Source of the DNA: Amycolatopsis sp. CA-126428 | GTDB taxonomy: Bacteria > Actinomycetota > Actinomycetes > Mycobacteriales > Pseudonocardiaceae | DNA: 64,000 nt | Direction of reading: 5' to 3' | Assembly: GCF_002904335.1 (NCBI RefSeq) | Contig: NZ_PPHF01000075.1 | Coordinates: forward strand, 1 to 64,000 | Part shown: piece after piece, positions 42,312 to 50,970 of the stretch | Layout of the letters: every line of letters starts with the position of its first letter | Position numbering within the stretch: position 1 is the stretch's first letter | Notes under the pieces: model-generated | Told to the model about the DNA's origin: nothing | The model's database searches: none | The model's input: only the letters and a program-made list of their open reading frames with translations | Program-made: the position numbers and the translations under genes

Positions 42312-45300
42312 GGCTGCTCGTCGCCAACCGCGGCGAGATCGCGGTCCGGATCCTGCGCAGCGCGAAGGAACTGGGCCTCGAGACCGTCGCGGTGTACTCC
42401 GACGCCGACCGGCTCGCCCCGCACGTGCGGCTCGCCGACCGGGTCGTCCGGCTCGGCCCGGCGCCCGCGGCGGAAAGCTACCTGCGCGCCGGTGCGATCG
42501 TCGCCGCGGCGCTGGAGACCAGCTGCGACGCGATCCACCCGGGGTACGGCTTCCTCTCGGAGGACGCGGCGTTCGCGCGCGCCTGCGAAGACGCCGGGAT
42601 CGCGTTCGCCGGGCCCGCCCCGGAGCACCTGGAGGTGTTCGGCAGCAAGCACACCGCGCGCGAGGCGGCGATCGCGGCGGGCGTGCCGCTGCTGGCCGGC
42701 ACCGGCCTGCTGTCCGATGTGGACGAAGCGCTGGCGCGCGCGGCGGACATCGGCTACCCGGTGATGCTCAAGGCGACCGGTGGCGGGGGTGGGATCGGGA
42801 TGCGCGCCTGCGCGTCACCCGACGAGCTGCGCGCCGCCTGGGACACCGTGCGCAGCGTCGCGGCCAAGAGCTTCGCCAGCTCCGGGGTCTTCCTCGAACG
42901 CCTGGTGACCCGCGCGCGGCACGTCGAGGTCCAGGTGTTCGGCGACGGCTTCGGCGAGGTCCTGGCCCTGGGCACGCGCGACTGCTCGCTGCAGCGGCGC
43001 AACCAGAAGGTCATCGAGGAGTGCCCGGCCCCGGAGCTGCCCGAGGACGTCCGGAAGCACCTGGTGGAGTCCGCCGTCGCGCTGTGCTCGTCGGTGCGGT
43101 ACCGCTCCGCGGGCACCGTCGAATACGTCTACGACGCCGGACGCGGCGAGGCGGCGTTCCTCGAGGTCAACACCCGGCTGCAGGTCGAGCACCCGGTCAC
43201 CGAAGCGGTCTACGGCGTCGATCTGGTCGCCTGGATGCTGCGGCTCGCCCAGGGTGACCGCGCGATGTTCCGCGCGACGCCGGTCCCGCGCGGGCACGCC
43301 GTCGAAGCGCGCGTGTACGCCGAGGACCCGGGCACCGGGCACCGGCCGAGCGCGGGGCTCGTCACCCGGGTCACGCTGCCCGGGAACACCCGCGTCGACA
43401 CGTGGGTCGAGCCGGGCGCGACCGTCACCGCGCACTACGACCCGTTGCTGGCCAAGGTGATCTGCACGGGTGCCGACCGCGCCGAGGCGCTGGCGAACCT
43501 GCGGGAAGCGCTCGCCGCGACCCGGTTCGACGGCGTGCAGACCAACCTCGGACAGCTGCGGGCCGCGGCCGCCGACACGGCCTTCGGCACCGCCACCCAC
43601 GATACGTCCACTTTGGACCACGTCGAGGACGCCGAGCCGCGGATCGACGTCCTGCGCGGCGGGACGATGACGACCGTGCAGGACTGGCCGGGCCGCACCG
43701 GGTTCTGGGCCGTCGGGGTGCCACCGAGCGGGCCGATGGACGACCTTTCGCTGCGGCTGGGCAACCTCGCGCTCGGCAACCCGGAGGGCGCACCCGGCCT
43801 GGAGTGCACCGTGGACGGCGTCGCGCTGCGGTTCTCGCACGCCACCGAGGTGTGCGTCGCCGGCGCACCGGCGACCGTGCTGGTCGACGGCACCGAGGTT
43901 CCGTTGTGGACCCCCGTCGAGGTGCCGGCGGGTGCGACGCTGGACGTCCGGGCGTGCACGGCCGGGCTGCGCAGCTACGTCCTGGTGCGCGGCGGCATCG
44001 ACGTGCCGGAGTTCCTCGGCAGCGCGGCGACGTTCACGCTGGGGAAGTTCGGCGGGCACGGCGGCCGCGCGCTGGCCGCCGGGGACGTCCTGCGTCCCGG
44101 GCCGGCCCCGGCGGACCCGATCGTCGGACCGGTCGCTCCGGCCGAACGCCCGGCCTTCGCTCCACATTGGACGATCGGCGCACTCGAAGGACCGCACGCG
44201 GCCCCGGAGTTCTTCACCCCGGACGACGTCGAAACGTTCTACGCCACGGACTGGCAGGTGCACTTCAACTCGGCGCGCACCGGTGTCCGGCTCGTCGGTC
44301 CGCGGCCCGGATGGTCCCGCGCGGACGGCGGCGAGGCGGGCCTGCACCCGTCGAACATCCACGACACGCCGTACGCGATCGGCGCCGTCGACTACACCGG
44401 CGACCTGCCGATCCTGCTCGGCCCGGACGGGCCCAGCCTGGGCGGGTTCGTCTGCCCGGCGACGGTCGCCACCGGCGAGCGGTGGAAGCTCGGGCAGCTG
44501 CGGCCGGGCGACACCGTGCGGTTCGTGCCGATCGGCACCGACCACGCGGCGGCGCTGCGGACGCGGCCGGCGTCGGCGGTCGCCCCGAGCCGGCCCGCGC
44601 GCGACGACGGCGGTGTCCTCGCGCGACTGTCCTCTTCGGACGGTATGGGAGCTTCGGGCGAGCCGTCGGTCACCTACCGCCGCAGCGGCGACGACAACCT
44701 GCTCGTCGAGTACGGCGAGATGAAGCTGGACCTGGCGCTGCGGATGCGGGTGCACGCGCTGGCCGAGCGGCTGGCGGCCGAAGGCGTGCCGGGGATCGTG
44801 GACCTGACGCCGGGCATCCGGTCGCTGCAGGTGCACGTCGACCCGGACGCGTTGCCGGTCGGCAAGGCGCTCGGGCTGGTGCGCGAGCTGGAGCGGGACC
44901 TCCCGCCGACGCACGACCTGGTGGTGCCGAGCCGCAGCGTCCGGCTGCCGCTCTCGTGGGACGACCCCGCGACGCGCGAGGCGATCGAGCGGTACATGAC
45001 CGGCGTCCGCGACGACGCGCCGTGGTGCCCGTGGAACATCGAGTTCATCCGCCGCGTCAACGGGCTGTCCAGTGTGGACGACGTGTACCGCACGGTGTTC
45101 GACGCGGAGTACCTGGTGCTCGGCCTCGGCGACGTCTACCTCGGAGCACCGGTGGCGACGCCGCTGGACCCGCGCCACCGCCTGGTGACGACGAAGTACA
45201 ACCCGGCGCGGACGTGGACGGCGGAGAACTCCGTCGGCATCGGCGGCGCCTACCTGTGCATCTACGGCATGGAGGGCCCGGGCGGCTACCAGTTCGTCGG

Positions 45301-45856
45301 GCGGACGGTCCAGGTGTGGAACAGCTGGCGCGGCGGGGACCAGCCGTGGAACCTGCGGTTCTTCGACCGGATCTCCTGGTACCCCGTGTCGGCCGAAGAG
45401 CTGCTGGACCTGCGGGCGCAGAGCGCGTCCGGCACGCTGGAACTCGACACCACCGAGGGCTCCTTCGCCTTGGCGGACTACCAGGAGTTCCTCGCGGACA
45501 ACGCCGAAAGCATCGCCGGCTTCCGGGCGACGCAGGCGGCGGCGTTCGAGGCGGAGCGCCGGGCGTGGGCGGCGGCGGGCGAGTTCGACCCGAAACCGGA
45601 ACCGGTCACCCGGCCACCGGCGCGGGTCGAGGCCCCGTCGGGCGGGCACGTCGTGGAGGCACCGTTCGCGGCGACGGTGTGGCGGGTCGACGTCACCGCG
45701 GGCGAACGCGTCGAGGACGCGCAGTCGCTGGTGACGCTGGAAGCGATGAAGACGGAGGCGCGGATCCCCGCGCCCGCGAGCGGTGAGGTGGTCGAAGTGC
45801 TCGTGTCCCCCGGTGACCAGGTGGCCCCCGGGACGCCCTTGGTGGTGCTGGCATGA
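42308..45856 (+). CDS. biotin-dependent guanidine (or urea) carboxylase
   Basis: An 1182-residue multidomain enzyme. Order: biotin carboxylase (residues 1 to about 450, with KATGGGGGIGMR and FLEVNTRLQVEHPVTE), KipA/AHS2-type domain (TTVQDWPGRTGFWAVGVPPS), KipI/AHS1-type domain (LLVEYGEMKLDLALRMRVHAL), a urea-carboxylase carboxyltransferase segment (RLVTTKYNPARTWTAENSV), and a biotinyl domain with Lys1148 in LEAMKTEA. The architecture is that of urea carboxylase. In operons with two DUF1989 genes such enzymes have been shown to prefer guanidine, so guanidine is the favoured substrate. GTG at 42308 overlaps UAAP2. Confidence 0.88.
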   Translation: MRLLVANRGEIAVRILRSAKELGLETVAVYSDADRLAPHVRLADRVVRLGPAPAAESYLRAGAIVAAALETSCDAIHPGYGFLSEDAAFARACEDAGIAFAGPAPEHLEVFGSKHTAREAAIAAGVPLLAGTGLLSDVDEALARAADIGYPVMLKATGGGGGIGMRACASPDELRAAWDTVRSVAAKSFASSGVFLERLVTRARHVEVQVFGDGFGEVLALGTRDCSLQRRNQKVIEECPAPELPEDVRKHLVESAVALCSSVRYRSAGTVEYVYDAGRGEAAFLEVNTRLQVEHPVTEAVYGVDLVAWMLRLAQGDRAMFRATPVPRGHAVEARVYAEDPGTGHRPSAGLVTRVTLPGNTRVDTWVEPGATVTAHYDPLLAKVICTGADRAEALANLREALAATRFDGVQTNLGQLRAAAADTAFGTATHDTSTLDHVEDAEPRIDVLRGGTMTTVQDWPGRTGFWAVGVPPSGPMDDLSLRLGNLALGNPEGAPGLECTVDGVALRFSHATEVCVAGAPATVLVDGTEVPLWTPVEVPAGATLDVRACTAGLRSYVLVRGGIDVPEFLGSAATFTLGKFGGHGGRALAAGDVLRPGPAPADPIVGPVAPAERPAFAPHWTIGALEGPHAAPEFFTPDDVETFYATDWQVHFNSARTGVRLVGPRPGWSRADGGEAGLHPSNIHDTPYAIGAVDYTGDLPILLGPDGPSLGGFVCPATVATGERWKLGQLRPGDTVRFVPIGTDHAAALRTRPASAVAPSRPARDDGGVLARLSSSDGMGASGEPSVTYRRSGDDNLLVEYGEMKLDLALRMRVHALAERLAAEGVPGIVDLTPGIRSLQVHVDPDALPVGKALGLVRELERDLPPTHDLVVPSRSVRLPLSWDDPATREAIERYMTGVRDDAPWCPWNIEFIRRVNGLSSVDDVYRTVFDAEYLVLGLGDVYLGAPVATPLDPRHRLVTTKYNPARTWTAENSVGIGGAYLCIYGMEGPGGYQFVGRTVQVWNSWRGGDQPWNLRFFDRISWYPVSAEELLDLRAQSASGTLELDTTEGSFALADYQEFLADNAESIAGFRATQAAAFEAERRAWAAAGEFDPKPEPVTRPPARVEAPSGGHVVEAPFAATVWRVDVTAGERVEDAQSLVTLEAMKTEARIPAPASGEVVEVLVSPGDQVAPGTPLVVLA

Positions 45857-47454
45857 GCCTCGAGGAGCGGGTGCGGGCCGCGTACCGGCGGATCGAACAG
45901 GTGGACCGGCCGGAGATCTGGATCGACCTGCGGCCGGAAGCCGACGTCCTGGCCGAGGCCGCCGCCTTGGAAGAGCGCGGGCTGCCGCTCTACGGCAAGC
46001 TCGTCGCGGTCAAGGGCAACATCGACGTCGCCGGCCTGCCGACGACGGCGGGCTGCCCGGACTACGCGTACAAGCCGGAAGCCGACGCGCCGGTGGTCGC
46101 GAGGCTGCGTGCGGCCGGGGCGCTCGTGCTCGGCACGACGAACCTGGACCAGTTCGCGACCGGCCTGGTCGGGACCCGCAGTCCGTACGGCGCGGTGCGC
46201 AATGCCGTGGACCCGGCGTACATCTCCGGTGGATCCAGCTCGGGCTCGGCGGTGGCCGTCGCGCTGGGGATCGTGGACCTCGCGCTGGGCACCGACACCG
46301 CCGGATCCGGGCGGGTACCGGCGGCCTTCAACGGGATCGCCGGGCTCAAACCGACCCCGGGGCTGCTGCCCACCGAAGGAGTCGTCCCGGCCTGCGCGAG
46401 CATCGACTGCGTGTCGCTGTTCGCGCGGACGGTCGAAGAAGCGTCGTTCGCGCTCACCTGTCTCGCCGAACCCGCCCAAGTCCACACGGGACGGTTCCGG
46501 CTCGGCGTCCCCGCCCCGGACCAGCTGGGCCCGCTGGCTCCCGGCTGGGCGGAGGCGTTCGAAGCCGCCGTCGCGGACTACGCCGCGGCGGGCGCCGAAG
46601 TGACCACTGTGGACATCTCGGCGTTCCTGGAGGCGGCGCGGCTGTTGTACGGCGGCGCGTTCGTCGCCGAGCGGTACACCGCGGTCGGCGAGTTCATCGA
46701 CGCCCACCCGGACGCCGTCGACCCGGTCGTGCGCTCGATCATCGCGCCGGCCGGGGACATCCGGGCGCACCGGCTGTTCGCCGACCAGGCCGTCCTGGCG
46801 GGCCTGCGGGCGGAGGCACTGGCCGCACTGGCCGGCGTCGACGCACTGCTGGTGCCGACCACGACCGAGCACCCGACGATCGCCGAAGTCGCCGCGGACC
46901 CGGTCGCGGTCAACGCCCGGCTGGGCCGGTTCACCAACTCGACGAACCTGTTCGGGCTGGCGGCCCTCGCCGTCCCGGCGGGCTCGGTGGCCGGGCGGCC
47001 GTTCGGCGTGATGTTCCTCGGTGCCCCGCACGACGACCTGAAGCTGGCGGCCCTGGCGGGCTTGCGGCGTGCGTGGGTCCCGATCGTGGTGGTCGGCGCG
47101 CACCTGCGCGGCCAGCCGCTGAACCACGAGCTGACCTCGCGTGGCGGCCGGTTCGTGTCCGCGGTGTCGACGGCGGCTTCGTACCGGTTGTACGCACTGG
47201 ACACGGTGCCGCCGAAGCCCGGCTTGGTGCGGGTCACGTCCGGCGGCGTTTCGCTGGCCGCGGAGGTCTGGGAGCTGCCGGTCGCGGGGTTCGGCGAGTT
47301 CGTGGCCGGCATCCCGGCCCCCCTCGCCATCGGCAAGCTGGAGCTGGCGGACGGGAGGTCGGTGCCCGGCTTCCTGTGCGAACCGGCGGCCACGGAGGGC
47401 GCGGCGGACATCTCCGCGAAGGGCGGCTGGCTGGCGCACCTCGGCGTCCGGTAG
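45853..47454 (+). CDS. atzF: allophanate hydrolase
   Basis: A 533-residue amidase-signature enzyme with the Ser-cisSer-Lys triad: lysine in LVAVKGNIDVAG, serine in ISGGSSSGSAVAVAL and LGTDTAGSGRVPAAFNGI. After about residue 430 a C-terminal AtzF-type domain follows (RLYALDTVPPKPGLVRV and PVAGFGEFVAGIPAPLAIG). It hydrolyses allophanate, releasing ammonia and CO2, and is the last step of the operon. It overlaps the carboxylase stop by four bases. Two copies of the 13-bp word occur nearby, at 45067 (carboxylase gene) and, one mismatch off, at 46602. Confidence 0.92.
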   Translation: MSLEERVRAAYRRIEQVDRPEIWIDLRPEADVLAEAAALEERGLPLYGKLVAVKGNIDVAGLPTTAGCPDYAYKPEADAPVVARLRAAGALVLGTTNLDQFATGLVGTRSPYGAVRNAVDPAYISGGSSSGSAVAVALGIVDLALGTDTAGSGRVPAAFNGIAGLKPTPGLLPTEGVVPACASIDCVSLFARTVEEASFALTCLAEPAQVHTGRFRLGVPAPDQLGPLAPGWAEAFEAAVADYAAAGAEVTTVDISAFLEAARLLYGGAFVAERYTAVGEFIDAHPDAVDPVVRSIIAPAGDIRAHRLFADQAVLAGLRAEALAALAGVDALLVPTTTEHPTIAEVAADPVAVNARLGRFTNSTNLFGLAALAVPAGSVAGRPFGVMFLGAPHDDLKLAALAGLRRAWVPIVVVGAHLRGQPLNHELTSRGGRFVSAVSTAASYRLYALDTVPPKPGLVRVTSGGVSLAAEVWELPVAGFGEFVAGIPAPLAIGKLELADGRSVPGFLCEPAATEGAADISAKGGWLAHLGVR

Positions 47455-47492
47455 CCGGGTTGCGCCGCCGGCAGGGGAACGTGACTCGGCCG

Positions 47493-48722
47493 TCAATCCT
47501 CCCGGCGGTGGTCCGAGGCGGCGTTCTCCTTGCTCTCTCGCCGTCGCCAGCGCTCACGGACGGCCCGTCCCTCGGTGACGGCGAAGCGGATCACCCCGCA
47601 GACCCGCCGGATGTCTTCGGCGGTGGTCCTGGTCCCGGTGGGCACGGCCAGCACGCTTCGGGCCAGGGCCTCGGTGTGGGGCAACCCGACCGGGTTCTCG
47701 GTGCGGTAGGGCTCCAGCTCGTGGCACGCGGGAGAGAAGTAGCGCTTGGTCACGATCTTCTCGGCCGCGAGCAGCTCCTGCAGGAGATCCCGCCCGATTC
47801 CGGTGACGCTCTCGTCGATCGTCACGATGACGTACTGGTAGTTGTTGCGCTCGCGGCGATCGAACTCCACCAGGCCCACCCCGGGCAGTTCGTCCAGCTC
47901 CGCCCGGTAGAGCTCGTAGTTCTCCTCGTTCCGCCGGGCGGCTTCGGGGAGCGCGTCCAGGGACGTCAGCCCCATGGCCGCCCCGGCTTCGCTGAGTTTC
48001 GCGTTCGTCCCGCCCGCCTCGTGCCCGTACGGCCCGATGCCGAAGTTGTGCAGGGCCCGGATCTGCCCGGCGAGCTCGTCGTCGTCGGTGACGACGGCGC
48101 CGCCCTCGAAAGCGCTGACGACCTTCGTGGCGTGGAAGGAGAACACCTCGACGGCACCGAACCCGCCCACCGGGCGACCGGAGAAGCTGCACCCGATCGC
48201 GTGGGCGGCGTCGAAGAACAGCGGAACGCCACGCTCGGCCGCCAGCTTTTCCAGATCGTCGACCGGGCACGCCCGGCCCCAGAGGTGGACCCCGAGGATC
48301 GCCGCGGTGCGTTCGGTCAGCACCGCTTCGACCTGGGGGACGTCGAGGCACCCCGTGAGCGGGTCGACGTCGCAGAACACCGGCTTCAGGCCGAGCCACC
48401 GCATGGCGTGCGCGGTGGCCACGAAGGTCATCGACGGCATGACGATCTCGCCGGTGAGCCTCGCCGCGCGCGCGTAGAGCTGGAGGGCGGCGGTGGCGTT
48501 GCAGGTCGCCACGCAGTTGCGCACCCCTGCGAGATCGGCGACCCGCTCTTCGAACTCCTGGACGAGCGGACCACCGTTGGACAGCCATTGGTTGTCCAGC
48601 GCCCAGTTCATCCGGTCGAAGAAGCGCCTGCGATCGATGTTGTTCGGCTGACCGACGAGGATCGGATTCAGGAACTCCGGGCGTCCGCCGAACACGGCGA
48701 GATCGCTTACCGAACGTTTCAA
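47493..48722 (-). CDS. DegT/DnrJ/EryC1-family PLP aminotransferase
   Basis: A 409-residue sugar-type aminotransferase. VATCNATAALQLYARAA, MPSMTFVATAHAMRWLGLKPVF (adjacent pieces), FFDAAHAIGCSFSGRPVGG and the PLP lysine in SFHATKVVSAFEGGAV are characteristic. Such enzymes usually make amino-sugars for antibiotics or surface glycans. Here it stands alone, without sugar dehydratases or glycosyltransferases. TTG at 48722 behind GGGAGA is the apparent start. Its GC content looks slightly lower than its neighbours and the flanking gaps are larger, so recent acquisition is possible. Confidence 0.8.
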   Translation of the reverse strand: MKRSVSDLAVFGGRPEFLNPILVGQPNNIDRRRFFDRMNWALDNQWLSNGGPLVQEFEERVADLAGVRNCVATCNATAALQLYARAARLTGEIVMPSMTFVATAHAMRWLGLKPVFCDVDPLTGCLDVPQVEAVLTERTAAILGVHLWGRACPVDDLEKLAAERGVPLFFDAAHAIGCSFSGRPVGGFGAVEVFSFHATKVVSAFEGGAVVTDDDELAGQIRALHNFGIGPYGHEAGGTNAKLSEAGAAMGLTSLDALPEAARRNEENYELYRAELDELPGVGLVEFDRRERNNYQYVIVTIDESVTGIGRDLLQELLAAEKIVTKRYFSPACHELEPYRTENPVGLPHTEALARSVLAVPTGTRTTAEDIRRVCGVIRFAVTEGRAVRERWRRRESKENAASDHRRED

Positions 48723-48959
48723 CTTGTCTCCCGGGAATGCTTCTCATCGCCGGCGGAACGGCTGACGCTCTCGGTGTCCGTTCTCGGCTGAAGGTGTCCC
48801 CCAACTTAGGCACGCGCGACGCGGACGAGGGCCGGATGCCGGGCTTGTGTGGGACTTTCCCCAGTAACGATCAGCCGAGAACTTGGACAACTCCGCGATA
48901 ACAAGCCTCATCCGTGGGCACTTGAACGCCGATCACCTCAGTGACCCCCGGAGGCGGCC

Positions 48960-49589
48960 ATGACCACGGCGACCACATCCCCGCAGAACACCCTCGTCCA
49001 CTCGTACCTGTTCCTCCGGCGCGCCATCGGGCTCATCGGCCTGGCGCTGCCGTTCGTCCTCATCCTCGGCAAGCAGCTCGTCCAGGGCGGCGACCTGATC
49101 GGCTCGCTGAGCGGCTACTACTACACCGAGCTGCGGGACGTCCTCGTCGGCGCCATGTGCGCGGTCGGGGTGTTCCTCCTCGCCTACTACGGCCACGACT
49201 TCGTCGACAACGTCGCCAGCACGGTCGCCGGGCTGGGCGCGATCGGGCTGGCGCTCTTCCCCACCGCTCCCGACCACGACGTGACGGCGTGGGACCGCAC
49301 CGCCGGCGTGCTGCACTGGGTCTTCGCGGCCGTGTTCTTCCTCTCCCTCGCCTACTTCTGCCTCCGCCTGTTCCCCCACGACGGCGAGCAGCCGCCCGGC
49401 ACCGGCGTCGTCTACCGCGTCTGCGGGGTGGTGATCCTCGCCTGCCTGGTGCTCATCGCGGTGACCAAGGCGCTCGGCCTGCTGCCGGCGCTGCTGCCCG
49501 CGTTGTGGCTGGAGGCCGTCGCGGTGGAGGCGTTCGGCGTCGCCTGGCTCGTGAAAGGACAGACTCTGGAGCCCAAGAGTGTGCGGTAG
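48960..49589 (+). CDS. polytopic membrane protein of unknown function
   Basis: A 209-residue protein with six predicted transmembrane segments, e.g. LRRAIGLIGLALPFVLILG, VLVGAMCAVGVFLLAYYGHD and VLHWVFAAVFFLSLAYFCL. The loop motif GSLSGYYYTELRDVLVG precedes segment 2. It loosely resembles DUF998-type proteins, but I do not recognise the family with confidence. GGAGG stands before the ATG. The 237 bp between it and the divergent aminotransferase must hold both promoters; no clear boxes were found. Confidence 0.7.
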   Translation: MTTATTSPQNTLVHSYLFLRRAIGLIGLALPFVLILGKQLVQGGDLIGSLSGYYYTELRDVLVGAMCAVGVFLLAYYGHDFVDNVASTVAGLGAIGLALFPTAPDHDVTAWDRTAGVLHWVFAAVFFLSLAYFCLRLFPHDGEQPPGTGVVYRVCGVVILACLVLIAVTKALGLLPALLPALWLEAVAVEAFGVAWLVKGQTLEPKSVR

Positions 49590-49614
49590 CCCACTCGACC
49601 GGGCCACACCACTG

Positions 49615-49630
49615 GTTACCGACCGGTAAC
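49615..49630. promoter_or_regulatory. candidate TetR-type operator upstream of fadAB
   Basis: GTTACCG-AC-CGGTAAC is a perfect 7-bp inverted repeat, 99 bp before the fadA start. TATCGT at 49638-49643 could be the -10 box, which would put the operator around -35. Fatty-acid-responsive TetR regulators of beta-oxidation genes use similarly short palindromes; the specific regulator is not identified. Confidence 0.5.
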
Positions 49631-49656
49631 AAGGGCTATCGTGCGGCTGTGACAAC

Positions 49657-49700
49657 CGGGGCTTCGCCCCGGGCCGGGGGCTCCGCCACCCGGACCCCCT
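49657..49700. repeat. GC-rich palindromic intergenic element, copy 2
   Basis: CCGGGGCTTCGCCCCGG then GCCGGGGGCTCCGCCACCC and GGACCCCC. It differs from copy 1 (15413-15456) by one base in the first loop over about 44 bp. Here it sits between the presumed promoter and the fadA ribosome site, so it would lie in the mRNA leader as a strong hairpin. Confidence 0.65.
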
Positions 49701-49728
49701 TGAACGAACGTCTACTGATGGAGCATTC

Positions 49729-50970
49729 GTGGCCGCACCAGCAACGCCGCTCGCGCCGACCGCGCGGGGCGTGCGAAACGTCGCCTTCGTCGAGGGGGTC
49801 CGCACCCCCTTCGGCAAGGCCGGCGACAAGGGCATCTACGCCGGGACCCGCGCCGACGACCTGGTCGTCAACGCCATCCGTGAGCTGCTGCGGCGGCACC
49901 CCGAACTGCCGCCCGAGCGCGTCGACGAGGTGGCCATCGCCGCCACCACCCAGACCGGCGACCAAGGCCTGACCATCGGCCGCACGGCCGCGCTGCTCGC
50001 CGGCCTGCCCAAGTCGGTGCCCGGCTTCGCTATCGACCGCATGTGCGCCGGCGCGATGACCGCCGTCACCACCGCCGCGTCCGGCATCGGCTTCGGCGCC
50101 TACGACATCGCCATCGCCGGCGGCGTCGAGCACATGGGCCGCCACCCGATGGGTGAAGGCGTCGACCCGAACCCGCGGATCATCGCCGACAAGCTCGTCG
50201 ACCCGACCGCGCTCGTCATGGGCCAGACCGCCGAGAACCTGCACGACCGGTTCCCGGCGATCACCAAGCAGCGCACCGACGCCTACGCCGCGCGCAGCCA
50301 GGAGCGCTACGCCGAGGCCGTCAAGACCGGCAAGATCGGCCCCGAGCTGGTCCCGGTCGCCACCCGCTCCAAGGAGCTGGGCTGGGGCCTGGCCACCGAG
50401 GACGAGCCGCCCCGCCCGGGCACCACGCTCGAAACGCTCGCGAACCTGAAGACGCCGTTCCGGCCCTTCGGCCGGATCACCGCGGGCAACGCGGCCGGCC
50501 TCAACGACGGCGCCACCGCCTCGCTGCTGGCCGACGAAGAGACCGCCCGCGAGCTGGGCCTGCCGGTCGCCATGCGGCTGGTCGGCTACTCCTTCGCCGG
50601 CGTCGAGCCGGAGGTCATGGGCATCGGCCCGGTGCCGGCCACCGAGAAGCTGTTCAAGCGCACCGGCCTGTCCATCGACGACATCGGCCTGTTCGAGATC
50701 AACGAGGCCTTCGCCGTGCAGGTGCTGGCCTTCCTCGACCACTTCGGCATCGACGACGAAGACCCGCGCGTCAACCAGTGGGGCGGCGCGATCGCCTGCG
50801 GCCACCCGCTGGCGTCGTCCGGCGTCCGGCTGATGACGCAGCTGGCCCGCCAGTTCGCCGAGCGGCCCGACGTGCGCTACGGCATGACGACGATGTGCAT
50901 CGGCATCGGCATGGGCGGCACCGTGATCTGGGAGAACCCGGCGTACAACGGTTTCCAGGGGGCCAAGTAA
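49729..50970 (+). CDS. fadA: acetyl-CoA acyltransferase (3-ketoacyl-CoA thiolase)
   Basis: A 413-residue thiolase, last step of fatty acid beta-oxidation. FVEGVRTPFGKAGDKG is the usual N-terminus. The nucleophile cysteine is in AIDRMCAGAMTAV, FEINEAFAVQVLAF gives the NEAF motif, GGAIACGHPLASSGVR the catalytic histidine, and TTMCIGIGMGGT the second cysteine. GTG at 49729 is preceded by GGAG at the right distance. Its stop overlaps the fadB start (TAATG), so thiolase and the multifunctional subunit are made together. An operator-like palindrome and a repeat element lie upstream. Confidence 0.93.
   Translation: MAAPATPLAPTARGVRNVAFVEGVRTPFGKAGDKGIYAGTRADDLVVNAIRELLRRHPELPPERVDEVAIAATTQTGDQGLTIGRTAALLAGLPKSVPGFAIDRMCAGAMTAVTTAASGIGFGAYDIAIAGGVEHMGRHPMGEGVDPNPRIIADKLVDPTALVMGQTAENLHDRFPAITKQRTDAYAARSQERYAEAVKTGKIGPELVPVATRSKELGWGLATEDEPPRPGTTLETLANLKTPFRPFGRITAGNAAGLNDGATASLLADEETARELGLPVAMRLVGYSFAGVEPEVMGIGPVPATEKLFKRTGLSIDDIGLFEINEAFAVQVLAFLDHFGIDDEDPRVNQWGGAIACGHPLASSGVRLMTQLARQFAERPDVRYGMTTMCIGIGMGGTVIWENPAYNGFQGAK

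Noticed and set aside
45478..47496. Long minus-strand frame (672 codons) opposite atzF
   Set aside because: Arg/Gly/Ala-rich low-complexity translation with no family pattern, directly antisense to a clearly conserved amidase gene.
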